A stretch of 64,000 bases of DNA from Microbacterium lacticum. Lineage in GTDB: Bacteria; Actinomycetota; Actinomycetes; Actinomycetales; Microbacteriaceae. The stretch covers positions 868,001 to 932,000 of the forward strand of contig NZ_VFPS01000001.1 of assembly GCF_006716815.1 (NCBI RefSeq), read 5' to 3'. Under the pieces are notes generated by a model. That model made no database searches. It worked only from the letters and a program-made list of their open reading frames with translations, and had not been told where the DNA came from. Position numbers and translations under genes: made by a program. Below, in pieces: positions 23,513 through 32,565 of the stretch (position 1 is the first letter of the stretch; every line of letters starts with the position of its first letter).

Positions 23513-24793
23513 TCACGCGTCGTCGAGCTCGGCCGCGTCCGCGGCATCCGCCGTCTCGTCGTCGACGTCGATCGTCTCGCCGTGCCAGTGCTCCCACCGC
23601 TCCATGAGCAGTCGGATCGCCGCCTCGAACCGCGTCGTGGCCGCGCCCGGCGTCGTGTCGCCGAAGTAGCGGCGCACCCACCCCTCCAGCGCAGCCACCG
23701 CCGCCGGATCGCCCTGCAGTCGGGCGGCCTCGTCGACGATGCGCGGGGCCTGGTCGGCCGTCAGCCACTCCGCTTCCGACAGGTAGCCGTGCGTGTCGAT
23801 GAGCGCCTCGGGGTCGACGGGACGGGTGACCATCAGCGGCTTGTCCGCCGCGAGCCGGTCGTAGACCATCGCCGAGATGTCGACGACGGCGACGTCGGCC
23901 GCGGCCAGCTGCCAGCCGAGCTCGGGTCCGGCGTCGTGGACGTGGTGCGCCGTGGCATCCGCCTCGTTCGCCGCGGCGATCGCCGCGATGATGCGCGCGT
24001 TCGCCGCGCCGTACTCGGGGTCGACGACCCCCGAGCGCGGGTGCGGCCGGTAGATGAGGCGATGCGAGCCCGAAGCCAGCAGCGCGCGCACGAGCGCCTC
24101 GCCGTGGGTGCGGATCGACCCGTAGTGCGCCGAGGGGCGGTCGCCCTCCCACGTCGGGGCGTAGAGCACGACCGTGCGCTCGTCGGGCGTGTACGGCAGG
24201 GCTCCGGCGTAGTAGTCGGCCTGCGGTCGGCCGATGTCGATCGCGCGCCGGTCGAGGTCGTAGTCCCACAGCACCCTCGACAGCCGTTCGCGCGCCGCGT
24301 CGCCCGCGATGAACGCGTAGTCGTAGGCCTTGAACTGGTTCGTGGTCATGTACATCTTGTCGGACTCGCCGTGGTTGACGAACACGTGCCAGCGGCGCCC
24401 GTACCGGAACATCTGGAAGTTGCGCGTGTTCTGGTTGACGTACAGCACGACGCGGATGTCCTGCCCGGCGACGTACTCCTCGAGGTCGCGCACCGTGGGT
24501 ACGAACGCGACCGGGAGCGCCCCGTCGGAGAGGAGCACCCGCGCCCCGGTGGCGTTCCGCGCCAGCACGACGACCGGCCACGTGCGGGCCAGGTGCTCGA
24601 GCGGGCGATACCACTGCCGGATCTGGTACATGTTGACCTCGCCGTCGGCGAAGTAGACCGCGACCCGGTAGTGGTCGGAGGGGGCGGGCCCCTGACGGCC
24701 AAGGCGTGCGCGCACGTCGCGTGCGGCGGCGCGCCCGCGCACGGCCCGGCGCACGAGCGCGAGAGCCTTGCGGCCGTCGGAGATCAATCCCAT
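23513..24793 (-). CDS. CDP-glycerol glycerophosphotransferase-like enzyme (1)
   Basis: 426 residues. PF04464-type family: transfers glycerol phosphate (or ribitol phosphate) from the CDP-activated form to a growing teichoic-acid-like polymer at the inner face of the membrane. Recognisable parts: HVFVNHGESDKM (base histidine region), VVLYAPTWEGDRPS, HRLIYRPHPRSG and DVAVVDISAMVYDRLAADKPLMV. It starts with a basic amphipathic segment rather than a signal peptide. It stands back to back with a glycosyltransferase gene, 49 bases apart. The TAGGCT 6 bases before the ATG predicts a leaderless mRNA. Confidence 0.86.
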   Translation of the reverse strand: MGLISDGRKALALVRRAVRGRAAARDVRARLGRQGPAPSDHYRVAVYFADGEVNMYQIRQWYRPLEHLARTWPVVVLARNATGARVLLSDGALPVAFVPTVRDLEEYVAGQDIRVVLYVNQNTRNFQMFRYGRRWHVFVNHGESDKMYMTTNQFKAYDYAFIAGDAARERLSRVLWDYDLDRRAIDIGRPQADYYAGALPYTPDERTVVLYAPTWEGDRPSAHYGSIRTHGEALVRALLASGSHRLIYRPHPRSGVVDPEYGAANARIIAAIAAANEADATAHHVHDAGPELGWQLAAADVAVVDISAMVYDRLAADKPLMVTRPVDPEALIDTHGYLSEAEWLTADQAPRIVDEAARLQGDPAAVAALEGWVRRYFGDTTPGAATTRFEAAIRLLMERWEHWHGETIDVDDETADAADAAELDDA

Positions 24794-24799
24794 CCGACC

Positions 24800-24805
24800 A
24801 GCCTA
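24800..24805 (-). promoter_or_regulatory. -10 element (TAGGCT) of leaderless glycerophosphotransferase gene 1
   Basis: On the minus strand TAGGCT, six bases, then ATG at 24793. Confidence 0.6.
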
Positions 24806-24830
24806 ACCAGGGCGCCCGGCGCCGTCGTGA

Positions 24831-24836
24831 CATGAT
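24831..24836 (+). promoter_or_regulatory. possible -10 element (CATGAT) of the family 2 glycosyltransferase gene
   Basis: CATGAT ends 6 bases before ATG 24843. The same CATGAT-N6-ATG arrangement precedes the gene at 45518. Confidence 0.4.
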
Positions 24837-24842
24837 CGACGG

Positions 24843-25934
24843 ATGCACGTTCACACCCCCGGAGAGCGCGATGCCCCCGTTCCCGCCCCGGACGCGGGGG
24901 TGAGCTTCGTCATGCCCGTGCTCAACGAGGAGCGGTACCTCGAGGCCTCCGTCGCGAGCGTGCTCACCCAAGATGTCGACGGGCCATCCGAGCTGATCCT
25001 CGCCCTCGGCCCCTCCACCGACGGCACGGATGCGCTCGCCCGCCGCCTCGCCGCCGGCGATCCGCGGGTGCGACTGATCTCGAACCCCGACGCCGACATC
25101 CCGATCGGGCTGAACCGCGCCATCGCGGCATCCGCCTACCCCACGATCGTGCGGGTCGACGCGCACTCCGCGCTCGAACCCGGCTACACCCGCCGCGCCA
25201 TGGCGACCCTCGCCCGCGTCCGTGCGGCGAACGTCGGCGGAGTCATGCGCGCGGAGGGTCGCACGCCGTTCCAGCGCGCCGTCGCGCGCGCGTACAACTC
25301 CCCCATCGGTCTCGGCGGCGGCGCGTACCACTCCGGCGGGTCAGACGGTCCGGCGGAGTCCGCCTACCTCGGCGTGATGCGACGCGCCGTGCTCGACGAG
25401 GTCGGCGGCTTCGACGAGTCGATCCGCCGCGGTGAGGACTGGGAGCTGAACCTCCGCATCCGCAGGGCGGGCTACCGCGTGTGGTTCGACCCCGATCTGG
25501 CGGTGGCGTACTGGCCGCGCGAGCGGTGGAGCCGCCTCGTGCGGCAGTTCCGCTCGACCGGCACGTGGCGCGGCGAGCTCGTGCGCCGGTACGGCCGCCG
25601 CAACTCGCTGCGTTTTTTCGCGCCGCCGGCCCTCGTGGTCGCGGTCGCGGTCGCCTTCGTCGTGGCGGTGCTGCAGCTCACCGGCGTGCTGCACGGCGTC
25701 TGGTCGGTCATCGCCTCGCTCGTCTACCTGCCGCTCGTCGCCTACCTCGCCGTCGTCATCGGCTACGCGGCCGGCGGGCGCGCGGGCCCGGGCATCCGCG
25801 AGCGGCTGTGGGCGCTTCTCGTCGTCCCCTCGATGCACCTCGCCTGGGGCACGGGTTTCCTCGGCGGTGCCGCGCGCGGCGCGCGCGAGAACGTCGACAC
25901 CTCGCGTCTGCGGCGCAACACGCCGCTGCCCTAA
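24843..25934 (+). CDS. family 2 glycosyltransferase with C-terminal membrane helices
   Basis: 363 residues. GT-A catalytic domain (~18-240): FVMPVLNEERYLEASVASVL, the ribose-contact region ISNPDADIPIGLNRAIAAS, a DxH-type metal site in VRVDAHSALEPGY, and GEDWELNLRIRRAGYRVW with the acceptor-side acidic residues. Two to three hydrophobic helices (~260-340) tether it to the membrane, as in ExoA-like exopolysaccharide transferases. It uses a nucleotide sugar to extend a lipid-linked glycan; the sugar is unknown. Surrounding glycerophosphotransferase genes suggest a cell-wall glycopolymer. Confidence 0.86.
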   Translation: MHVHTPGERDAPVPAPDAGVSFVMPVLNEERYLEASVASVLTQDVDGPSELILALGPSTDGTDALARRLAAGDPRVRLISNPDADIPIGLNRAIAASAYPTIVRVDAHSALEPGYTRRAMATLARVRAANVGGVMRAEGRTPFQRAVARAYNSPIGLGGGAYHSGGSDGPAESAYLGVMRRAVLDEVGGFDESIRRGEDWELNLRIRRAGYRVWFDPDLAVAYWPRERWSRLVRQFRSTGTWRGELVRRYGRRNSLRFFAPPALVVAVAVAFVVAVLQLTGVLHGVWSVIASLVYLPLVAYLAVVIGYAAGGRAGPGIRERLWALLVVPSMHLAWGTGFLGGAARGARENVDTSRLRRNTPLP

Positions 25935-25997
25935 GCGGCGGCACCGCGCGTCAGAGCGATGCCGCGTCCCTTGTCAGCGCGACGCGGCGCCCTGTCG

Positions 25998-27473
25998 TCA
26001 GCGGGTCGAGCCGTCGCGGTCGACGAAGCCCTGGTCGAGGATGCGCGCGACGACGCGCTCGGCGGCGTGGCCGTCGTCGCGCAGGTTGAACCGCGCGCGC
26101 CAGTCCGCGTAGTGGTCGACGTGGGCCGCCGGGATGCCCTCGTTCGCGAGCGCCGCGGTGAGCTCTTCCTGAGTCGTCGTCAGCGGCCCGGGGGCGTGCG
26201 CCACGAGATCGAAGTAGAACCCGCGCAGCTGCTCGCGGTAGTGCGCGAGGTCGGGCGTGAAGAAGAAGATCGGCTTGCCGGTCGCGGTGTAGTCGAACAT
26301 CACCGACGAGTAGTCGGTGACCAGGGCATCCGCCACGACCAGTAGTTCGGACATGTCCGGGTACGCGGTGACGTCGATCACCCGGGTGCCCTGCGCGTCG
26401 CGGCCGGGGAGGATGGTGCGCGAATGCCCACGCACGAGCACGACCGCGCCGGTGTCGGCCGCGAGGCGCGCCGGGTCGAGGTCGTCGATCAGCTCGTCCC
26501 GATCGTCTCGCCACGTGGGGGCGTAGAGGATGACCCGCTCGGCAGGATCGATCCCGAGCGCCTGCCGGGTGGCCCGGCCGTCGCCGGTGCGGAGCACGTC
26601 GTTGCGGGGGTAGCCCTCCACCCACACCGGCCGCCGGAGGAACGCGTAGGCCTTCCGCATGATCCGCGCACCGTACGGGTTCTGCGCGAGCAGCACGTTC
26701 CACCGCCGGCTCTCTCGCACGACCGCCAGCGCGCGGCGCGGATCGAATCCGGGGCGGTGCAGGGCGAGGCGCTTGAGCGGAGTGCCGTGCCAGGTCTGCA
26801 GCACCACCTGGCCGGCGCGACGCTCGTAGCGGCGGCGCAGCCAGTCGTTGACGACGAGCAGCCGCGCCCCGCCGCGCGCACGCCACCACTGCGGGCTGCC
26901 CTCGATGACCGGCACCGCACCCTCGGGCACCTCGACCGACAGGTCGACGACGCTCCAGTACCGCGTGACGCCGGGGGCGACACGCGCGAGTTCGCGGTCG
27001 ATCGCGCGCGGGTTGCAGCTCGCGTTGCGGCCGTAGAAGCTCTCGAAGAAGACCGCGTTCTCGAGTCCTCCCGGCCGCGTGGCGTACCGCCGTTCGAGGG
27101 CGGCCTGCCCCTCGCCCGAGTCGTAGGCGGGGTCGATCGGCGGGCGCACGGTCAGCATTCCGTCGTGCAGACTCACCCGCACGGTCGAGGTCATCGTCTC
27201 GCCGATCGTCGCCTCGACCGGCGCCTCCGCGCCGCCGTCGCCGGTGACGCGCAGCCGGTACTCGCCGCTCGGCAGCGGCAGGCGCGGTCCGCCCCACCGG
27301 GAGACCGCGAGCGGCAGTCGCGCGGTCCAGGTGACCCCGCGGCCGGTCAGTGCGCCGTCGACGCGGGCGCGGCGCCCCTCGAGCGTCACCGCCGTCGGGC
27401 GGGCGCCGGGCCCCGACAGGACGAGCACGGCGGTGGCGACATCGGTGTCGTCGATGCGGGCGGTGATGGTCAT
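25998..27473 (-). CDS. CDP-glycerol glycerophosphotransferase-like enzyme (2)
   Basis: 491 residues. An N-terminal beta-rich domain of ~130 residues precedes the catalytic part (~140-491). Catalytic-region marks: VVLQTWHGTPLKRLALHRPG, VILYAPTWRDDRDELIDD, VVLVRGHSRTILPG and DALVTDYSSVMFDYTATGKPI. These are the conserved histidine and acidic segments of TagF-type polymerases and primases. Its start overlaps the stop of enzyme 3 by four bases, so both are made from one message. A polymerase or decorating role cannot be separated from sequence. Confidence 0.87.
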   Translation of the reverse strand: MTITARIDDTDVATAVLVLSGPGARPTAVTLEGRRARVDGALTGRGVTWTARLPLAVSRWGGPRLPLPSGEYRLRVTGDGGAEAPVEATIGETMTSTVRVSLHDGMLTVRPPIDPAYDSGEGQAALERRYATRPGGLENAVFFESFYGRNASCNPRAIDRELARVAPGVTRYWSVVDLSVEVPEGAVPVIEGSPQWWRARGGARLLVVNDWLRRRYERRAGQVVLQTWHGTPLKRLALHRPGFDPRRALAVVRESRRWNVLLAQNPYGARIMRKAYAFLRRPVWVEGYPRNDVLRTGDGRATRQALGIDPAERVILYAPTWRDDRDELIDDLDPARLAADTGAVVLVRGHSRTILPGRDAQGTRVIDVTAYPDMSELLVVADALVTDYSSVMFDYTATGKPIFFFTPDLAHYREQLRGFYFDLVAHAPGPLTTTQEELTAALANEGIPAAHVDHYADWRARFNLRDDGHAAERVVARILDQGFVDRDGSTR

Positions 27474-28753
27474 GAGACCCTCTCGGTCGGAGACAGCGCG
27501 TGCCGGATCGCCCGGTACACCCGCTCGGTGTTGCGGCCGTCGCGGAACGCGTGCACGCGCGCGCTCAACCGCTCGGCGCGGTGCGTGCGCTCGGCGCGGG
27601 CGCCGGGATCGGTCAGGACGCCCCTCAGCTGGTCGATGAGCGTCGCCCAGTCGTGCGCGGCGTCGTCACCCGCCACGTCGGCGTAGGTGCCGTAGAACCC
27701 GCGGCTGCGCTCGTAGGCGGCGAGGTCGGGGGCGTGGAAGAGTGTCGGCAGCGGAACGAGGGCGGCATCGAACGCGAGCGACGAGTAGTCGGTGATGAGC
27801 GCGTCGAACCCGGGCAGCAGTGGTGTGATGTCGGCGACGACGTCGCTGCCGAACGGGCGGATGCCTGCCGCAGACGCGGTGCCGGCCGCCGCTGCGCCGG
27901 CTGCCGCGCTCCCACCCGCCGCGCTCCCGCCGAGGTGGTGCGAGCGCACGAGCAGCAGCGCGCCGGTCTCGGCGAGCAGGGCCTGCAGCGCGGCGAGCTC
28001 CGTGCCGGTGGGCGGTGCCGGATCGGGCGCCCCGTCGCGCCACGTCGGCGCATACAGCACGACCGGGGCGGGTCCGGGGTCTTCGCCGAGCAGCGCGCCG
28101 ATCCGGGCGCGGGCACGGGCACGGCGCTCGTCGGCGGCGCCCTGCGACAGGGTGTCGGTGCGCGGCTCCCCCGCGACGGGAACGCGGAGCGTGTCGAGCC
28201 CGAACGCCGACTCGAGGCGGCCTCGGACGATCTCCGATGCCGCCGGCAGCACGCGGATGCGTCCCTGCGTGCGCCGGTACAGGGCCGCGAGCACGCGGGC
28301 GACCGCACCCCGGGCGAACGGCACCGGACTCGCCGTCGTCACCGTGGCATCCAGCCCGATGCGCTTCAGCGGGATGCCGTGCCACAGCTGCACGACCACC
28401 CCGCCGGTCGCCGCATAGCGGTTCACGTCGCCGAACCCGTGCGTGATGACGATGACCCGCGCCCGGGCGGTCAGCCAGAATCCGCGGAGCGAGTGACGCC
28501 GCACGAAGGGGATGCCACGGGAGCGCGCGTCGGCGTCTTCGTCGGCGCTGCCGGTGAGCCAGATGGCCCGTTCACCGGCATCCGTCGCGTGCCGGTGCAC
28601 CGCCAGAGCACCGTCGGCGACGCCCACCGCCGACCCGAACACCCACACGTCGCTCGTCCGCGGGATCACGAGGGTCGCCACGCGCCCGAGCAGGTAGAGC
28701 GGGATGCGCAGAAGCTTCCCGGCGTTGCCGGCGCCGAACGAGAAAGACGCCAC
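27470..28753 (-). CDS. CDP-glycerol glycerophosphotransferase-like enzyme (3)
   Basis: 427 residues. Family marks: VVVQLWHGIPLKRIGLDA, VVLYAPTWRDGAPDP, LLLVRSHHLGGSAA and DALITDYSSLAFDAALVPLPT. An alanine/glycine-rich insert near residue 285-300 (GGSAAAGAAAAGTASAAG) is low complexity and probably a loop. The N-terminal hydrophobic patch (LLRIPLYLLGRVATLVIP) could associate with the membrane. It is first in a two-gene unit with enzyme 2. The GTG start lies within the right arm of the htrA terminator hairpin and its -10 is the hairpin loop, an unusual arrangement. Confidence 0.87.
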   Translation of the reverse strand: MASFSFGAGNAGKLLRIPLYLLGRVATLVIPRTSDVWVFGSAVGVADGALAVHRHATDAGERAIWLTGSADEDADARSRGIPFVRRHSLRGFWLTARARVIVITHGFGDVNRYAATGGVVVQLWHGIPLKRIGLDATVTTASPVPFARGAVARVLAALYRRTQGRIRVLPAASEIVRGRLESAFGLDTLRVPVAGEPRTDTLSQGAADERRARARARIGALLGEDPGPAPVVLYAPTWRDGAPDPAPPTGTELAALQALLAETGALLLVRSHHLGGSAAGGSAAAGAAAAGTASAAGIRPFGSDVVADITPLLPGFDALITDYSSLAFDAALVPLPTLFHAPDLAAYERSRGFYGTYADVAGDDAAHDWATLIDQLRGVLTDPGARAERTHRAERLSARVHAFRDGRNTERVYRAIRHALSPTERVS

Positions 28754-28780
28754 CCCGCGAGCCTATCGCGGGGTGGCGTC
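28746..28780 (-). terminator. htrA terminator hairpin overlapping the next gene's promoter and start
   Basis: A perfect 14-bp inverted repeat (arms 28746-28759 and 28767-28780, 7-base loop) is followed on the minus strand by TTTCTCG, a rho-independent terminator for the htrA-type gene. The loop plus flank carries the TAGGCT -10 of the downstream gene and the distal arm contains its GTG start codon (28753). Confidence 0.75.
28760..28765 (-). promoter_or_regulatory. -10 element (TAGGCT) of leaderless glycerophosphotransferase gene 3
   Basis: On the minus strand TAGGCT lies in the loop of the preceding terminator; six bases later comes GTG 28753. Confidence 0.6.
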
Positions 28781-28797
28781 CGTTCCGGCAGAGCGGA

Positions 28798-30267
28798 TTA
28801 CTGCGTGAGGGATCCGAGCGTGACCTCGGCCGAGATCGTCTTGCCGTCGCGCACGTAGACGATCGGCGCTGTGCTGCCGGCCGCCAGCGCGCGCACCTGC
28901 GCGATGAGGTCGGTCGCGTCGGTCACCGGGAAGCCGTTGAACGAGGTGACGACGTCACCCTTCTTCAGCCCCGCGGCGTCCGCCGGCCCGCCGCTCGTGA
29001 CCTCGATGATGTAGGCACCGAGCATCGTCGAGTTCGGCTGCGCGGCAGCGTCGCCGACGATCGCGCCGAGCAGGCCGTGGGTGGCTTTGCCGTTCTCGAT
29101 GATCTCGTCGCTGATGCGCTTGACGATGACGGACGGGATCGAGAAGCCGACACCGATCGAGCCGGCCGGGCTCGCCGAGCTCGCCCCGCCCGTCGAGGCG
29201 ATCGCGACGTTGATGCCGATGAGCTTGCCGTCGCCGTTGGCCAGCGCGCCGCCGGAGTTGCCGGGATTGATGGCGGCGTCGGTCTGGATCACCGCGATCG
29301 AGATCGAGCGGGTCGCCGACTGCTGCTGACCCTGGCCGAAGTCGAACCGGAAGGGCGAATCGCCCTGACCCTGCTGCGGCGAATCCTCCTGGCTGTCGCC
29401 CTCGGGCGCGGCCGACGAGGCGATCTGGATCGAGCGGTTCAGCGCGCTGACGATACCGGCCGTCACCGTGTTGGGCAGGCCGAGCGGCGCGCCGACGGCG
29501 GCCGTCTGATCGCCCACGTTGAGCTTCGTCGAGTCGGCGAACTCGATCGGGGTGAGCCCCGACGCGTCGGTGAGCTTGATCACGGCCAGGTCGTAGGTCG
29601 GGTCGGTGCCGACGATCTCGGCGCTGTACAGCTTGCCGTCGGAGGTGGTGACGGTGAGCTCCGGGTCAGCCACCTGGCCGTCGAGCGTCACGACGTGCGT
29701 GTTCGTGACGACGTAGCCGTCGGCGGTCAGCACGACGCCCGATCCAGTGCCGCCCGACGAGCCGGACGAGACCGAGATGGTGACGACCGAGGGCACGACC
29801 TTCGCCGCGATCGCCGTCGTCTGGTTCACCGAGTCGGTGTTGTTCACGATGACCGTCGACGGGCTCGTGGTGACGACCGACTGCGGGAAGAGGGATGCCC
29901 CGGCGGCGCCCGCCGCACCGCCGACGAGGGCGGCCGCGACCATGATGCCGACGACCTTGCCCGCGCCGATCCGACCCGACGGCTGGCCCTGCGAGCCCTG
30001 GTCGGTGGCGGCGCCGTGCGCCGTGGCGGTCGCCGTGTGGTGCGGTGTGGTCGCCGCGTGCTGCGGGGCGGCGGCCGGGGTCGACGCGGCGGCCGGCGCA
30101 GGCGCAGCGGACTGCGTCGGGGTCGACGCGGGCGCCGGGGCTGCCGATCCCTCCGCCGGGGTCGTGGCCGCGGCATCCGCCGCCGGCTGCGCCGGCACGG
30201 GGGGACGCTGCGGCTCGTCGCCGGCGGAGCCGTGCGGGTCGTTCGAGGTGGGGACGTTCTCGCTCAT
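28798..30267 (-). CDS. HtrA/DegP-type membrane serine protease with PDZ domain
   Basis: 489 residues. Envelope quality-control protease. A ~100-residue proline/alanine/threonine-rich cytoplasmic segment is followed by one membrane helix (~103-127), then a trypsin-like domain with triad His191 (TNTHVV), Asp226 (YDLAVIK) and Ser338 (GNSGGAL). A PDZ domain occupies ~390-485 (GDVVTSFNGFPVTDATDLIAQ). A glutamine/serine-rich insert at ~288-318 lies between triad Asp and Ser. ATG 30267 has AAGGGAG upstream, so unlike its neighbours this gene uses a conventional ribosome site. Its end is marked by the hairpin at 28746-28780. Confidence 0.92.
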   Translation of the reverse strand: MSENVPTSNDPHGSAGDEPQRPPVPAQPAADAAATTPAEGSAAPAPASTPTQSAAPAPAAASTPAAAPQHAATTPHHTATATAHGAATDQGSQGQPSGRIGAGKVVGIMVAAALVGGAAGAAGASLFPQSVVTTSPSTVIVNNTDSVNQTTAIAAKVVPSVVTISVSSGSSGGTGSGVVLTADGYVVTNTHVVTLDGQVADPELTVTTSDGKLYSAEIVGTDPTYDLAVIKLTDASGLTPIEFADSTKLNVGDQTAAVGAPLGLPNTVTAGIVSALNRSIQIASSAAPEGDSQEDSPQQGQGDSPFRFDFGQGQQQSATRSISIAVIQTDAAINPGNSGGALANGDGKLIGINVAIASTGGASSASPAGSIGVGFSIPSVIVKRISDEIIENGKATHGLLGAIVGDAAAQPNSTMLGAYIIEVTSGGPADAAGLKKGDVVTSFNGFPVTDATDLIAQVRALAAGSTAPIVYVRDGKTISAEVTLGSLTQ

Positions 30268-30452
30268 CAGTGCTCCCTTCTTCCCAAGACACCCTCAGCA
30301 TGACGCAGAATCCTGTGTGCTGCGTATGGCAGGGCCGCGCTCCTCATCCTAGGTGAGCCTATGACCGCGCCCAGGTCGGTTGCAGCCTCGGTGTGGCGCC
30401 CGTGCGGCGCCGGCGCGCGCCTGGCGTCTGACCGGGCCGGGACCCGGACCGA

Positions 30453-30458
30453 TAGCCT
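30453..30458 (+). promoter_or_regulatory. -10 element (TAGCCT) of the leaderless aminotransferase gene
   Basis: TAGCCT ends 6 bases before GTG 30465. Confidence 0.6.
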
Positions 30459-30464
30459 GGGCGC

Positions 30465-31682
30465 GTGCGAGAGATCCCCGGCGCCTGGCGGCGCACCGCG
30501 CTCGGCGCGGGACTGCTCAGCCCTGGGCCGCCCGGTGTCGGCGAGGTGCCCGTCCCAACTGTCTTCGCCGAGATGACGGCCCTGGCGATCGCGACCGGCG
30601 CGGTGAACCTCGGGCAGGGCTTTCCCGACGAGGACCCACCCGCGGAGGTGCTCGCCGCCGCCCACGAGGCGATCTCGGCGGGCGCCAACCAGTACGCGCC
30701 CGGCCGCGGGGTGCCGACGCTCCTCAGCGCCATCGCTGACCACCAGCGACGCTTCTACGGCATCGGACTCGACCCCGAGCGCGAGGTGCTCGTCACCGCC
30801 GGGGCGACAGAAGCGCTCGCCGCGACGATCCTCGCCCTCGTCGCCTCGCCGGACGATGAAGTGGTCGTCTTCGAGCCCTATTACGACGCCTACGCCGCGT
30901 GCGTCGCGCTCGCCGGCGCGACCCTCGTGCCGGTGCCGCTGCGCTTCCCCGATTTCCAGCCCGACCTCGACGAACTCGCCCGCGCGGTGACCGACCGCAC
31001 GCGCCTGATCATCGTCAACGATCCGCACAACCCGACGGGAGCGGTCTTCTCCCCCGAGGTGCGCGCCGAGATCGTGCGTCTCGCCGAACGTCACGACGCC
31101 TGGATCGTCACCGACGAGGTGTACGAGCACCTCGTGTTCGACGGCCCGCACGTGCCGATCGCGACCCTCCCCGGCGCCGCCGAGCGCACCGTGTCAATCT
31201 CGTCGGGCGGCAAGACCTTCCAGGCCACCGGTTGGAAGGTCGGCTGGGTGACCGGCCCCGCCGACCTCGTCGACGCCGTGCTCGCCGTGAAGCAGTTCCT
31301 CACCTATACCAACGCCACTCCCTTCCAGCACGCGGTCGCCGCGGGCCTCCGCCTGCCGGACGACTACTTCACCGGTATCGCCGCGACGCTGCGCGCCAAG
31401 CGGGACCTGCTGGCGGACGGGCTCCGGCACGCCGGATACACGGTGTCGCCGGCGGCCGGCACCTACTTCACCGTCGCCGACGCGTCGCACCGGCTGTCTC
31501 CCGGGCAGGATGCCGCGGATTTCTGTCGCGCGCTTCCCGCCCGCGTCGGCGTCGCCGCGATCCCGCTGACGGCGTTCGCCTCGGCCGCGCACCGCTCGGA
31601 GTACGCCTCGCTCGTGCGGTTCGCCGCCTGCAAGCGCGTCGAGGTGATCGCGGAGGCGGCCGCGCGCCTCAGCCGGGGCTGA
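30465..31682 (+). CDS. class I/II pyridoxal-phosphate aminotransferase
   Basis: 405 residues. Fold-type I enzyme of the kynurenine/methionine/succinyl-DAP aminotransferase group. Marks: VNLGQGFPDEDPP, LVTAGATEALAATILAL (cofactor phosphate site), VFEPYYDAYAA, NDPHNPTGAVFS, WIVTDEVYEHLVFDG and the Schiff-base lysine in SISSGGKTFQATGWKVGW. Members often deaminate several amino acids; N-succinyldiaminopimelate or methionine are possible substrates. It converges on the amidohydrolase gene, so the two might function together, as amidohydrolase-aminotransferase pairs do in methionine or glutamine-keto-acid salvage, but that is inference. Confidence 0.87.
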   Translation: MREIPGAWRRTALGAGLLSPGPPGVGEVPVPTVFAEMTALAIATGAVNLGQGFPDEDPPAEVLAAAHEAISAGANQYAPGRGVPTLLSAIADHQRRFYGIGLDPEREVLVTAGATEALAATILALVASPDDEVVVFEPYYDAYAACVALAGATLVPVPLRFPDFQPDLDELARAVTDRTRLIIVNDPHNPTGAVFSPEVRAEIVRLAERHDAWIVTDEVYEHLVFDGPHVPIATLPGAAERTVSISSGGKTFQATGWKVGWVTGPADLVDAVLAVKQFLTYTNATPFQHAVAAGLRLPDDYFTGIAATLRAKRDLLADGLRHAGYTVSPAAGTYFTVADASHRLSPGQDAADFCRALPARVGVAAIPLTAFASAAHRSEYASLVRFAACKRVEVIAEAAARLSRG

Positions 31683-31728
31683 GCGGCACTCGATCCGGGC
31701 TGAGCCCGCAACCGAGCACCGCCGCGGG

Positions 31729-32565
31729 TCAGTCGATCGGCTCGACGCGGAACCGCCGCAGCGCCAGGGCGGGGTTCACTCGGCGCACGCGCTCGATCAC
31801 CGCGGCATCCACGAACGCCACAGCGACGTCCGTCGCCGTGCCGACGCCCGCGAGCTCGACCCCCTGCGGGTCGACGATGAGGGATGCCCCCACCCCGAGC
31901 GGCGGCGGGTGATCGGCGCCCGCGACATACAGCGTGTTCTCGATCGCGCGGGCGTGCACGAGCGTGCGCCAGTGATGCTCCTTGAGAGGACCCCGCACCC
32001 ACTCGGCCGCCGTGAGCACGACGTGGGCGCCGGCGTCGGCGAGCACGCGTGCCACCTCGGGGAAGCGCAGGTCGTAGCAGGTCATCAGCGCGAAGCGCAG
32101 TCCCCCGACCTCGAAGGTCTCCGGAACGGACGGCGTTCCCGCCTCGACCCAGTCCGACTCGCGCTGCCCGAACGCGTCGTACAGGTGCAGCTTGCGGTAG
32201 ACCGCGCGCACCCCGTCGGCGCCCACGGCGACGACGGCGTTGCGCACCCGATCGCCCGCGCCGCGCTCGACGAGCCCCGCGACGACGACCGCGCCGTACC
32301 GGCTCGCGATCTCGCGCAGCCCGCGCGTGAAGTCGCCGTCGACGTCCTGCGCGTGCGCGCGGAGGGTGTCGTCGAAGGGGTCGACGAAGTAGCTCGCGTA
32401 CTCGGGGAACAGCACGACCTCCGCCCCCCGCGCGACGGCGCGTGCGGTCAACTCGTCGATCGCGGCGAGGTTGGCGCGCTCCTCGGCCGTCGGAGCGAAC
32501 TGCGCCACCGCCACACCCACCGCGACACCCACCGCCGCGCCCGCCGACGCCTCGCCCCCGCTCAT
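31729..32565 (-). CDS. carbon-nitrogen hydrolase (nitrilase superfamily)
   Basis: 278 residues. Cleaves an amide or nitrile bond using a Glu-Lys-Cys triad: Glu in VLFPEYASYF, Lys in YRKLHLYDAFG and Cys in LMTCYDLRFPE. LHLYDAFGQRES and VEAGTPSVPETFEVGG are typical of omega-amidase-like and formamidase-like members; no fused domain is present. ATG 32565 overlaps the stop of the DUF6328 gene by four bases. Substrate unknown; the opposing aminotransferase makes a keto-acid amide plausible. Confidence 0.85.
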   Translation of the reverse strand: MSGGEASAGAAVGVAVGVAVAQFAPTAEERANLAAIDELTARAVARGAEVVLFPEYASYFVDPFDDTLRAHAQDVDGDFTRGLREIASRYGAVVVAGLVERGAGDRVRNAVVAVGADGVRAVYRKLHLYDAFGQRESDWVEAGTPSVPETFEVGGLRFALMTCYDLRFPEVARVLADAGAHVVLTAAEWVRGPLKEHHWRTLVHARAIENTLYVAGADHPPPLGVGASLIVDPQGVELAGVGTATDVAVAFVDAAVIERVRRVNPALALRRFRVEPID

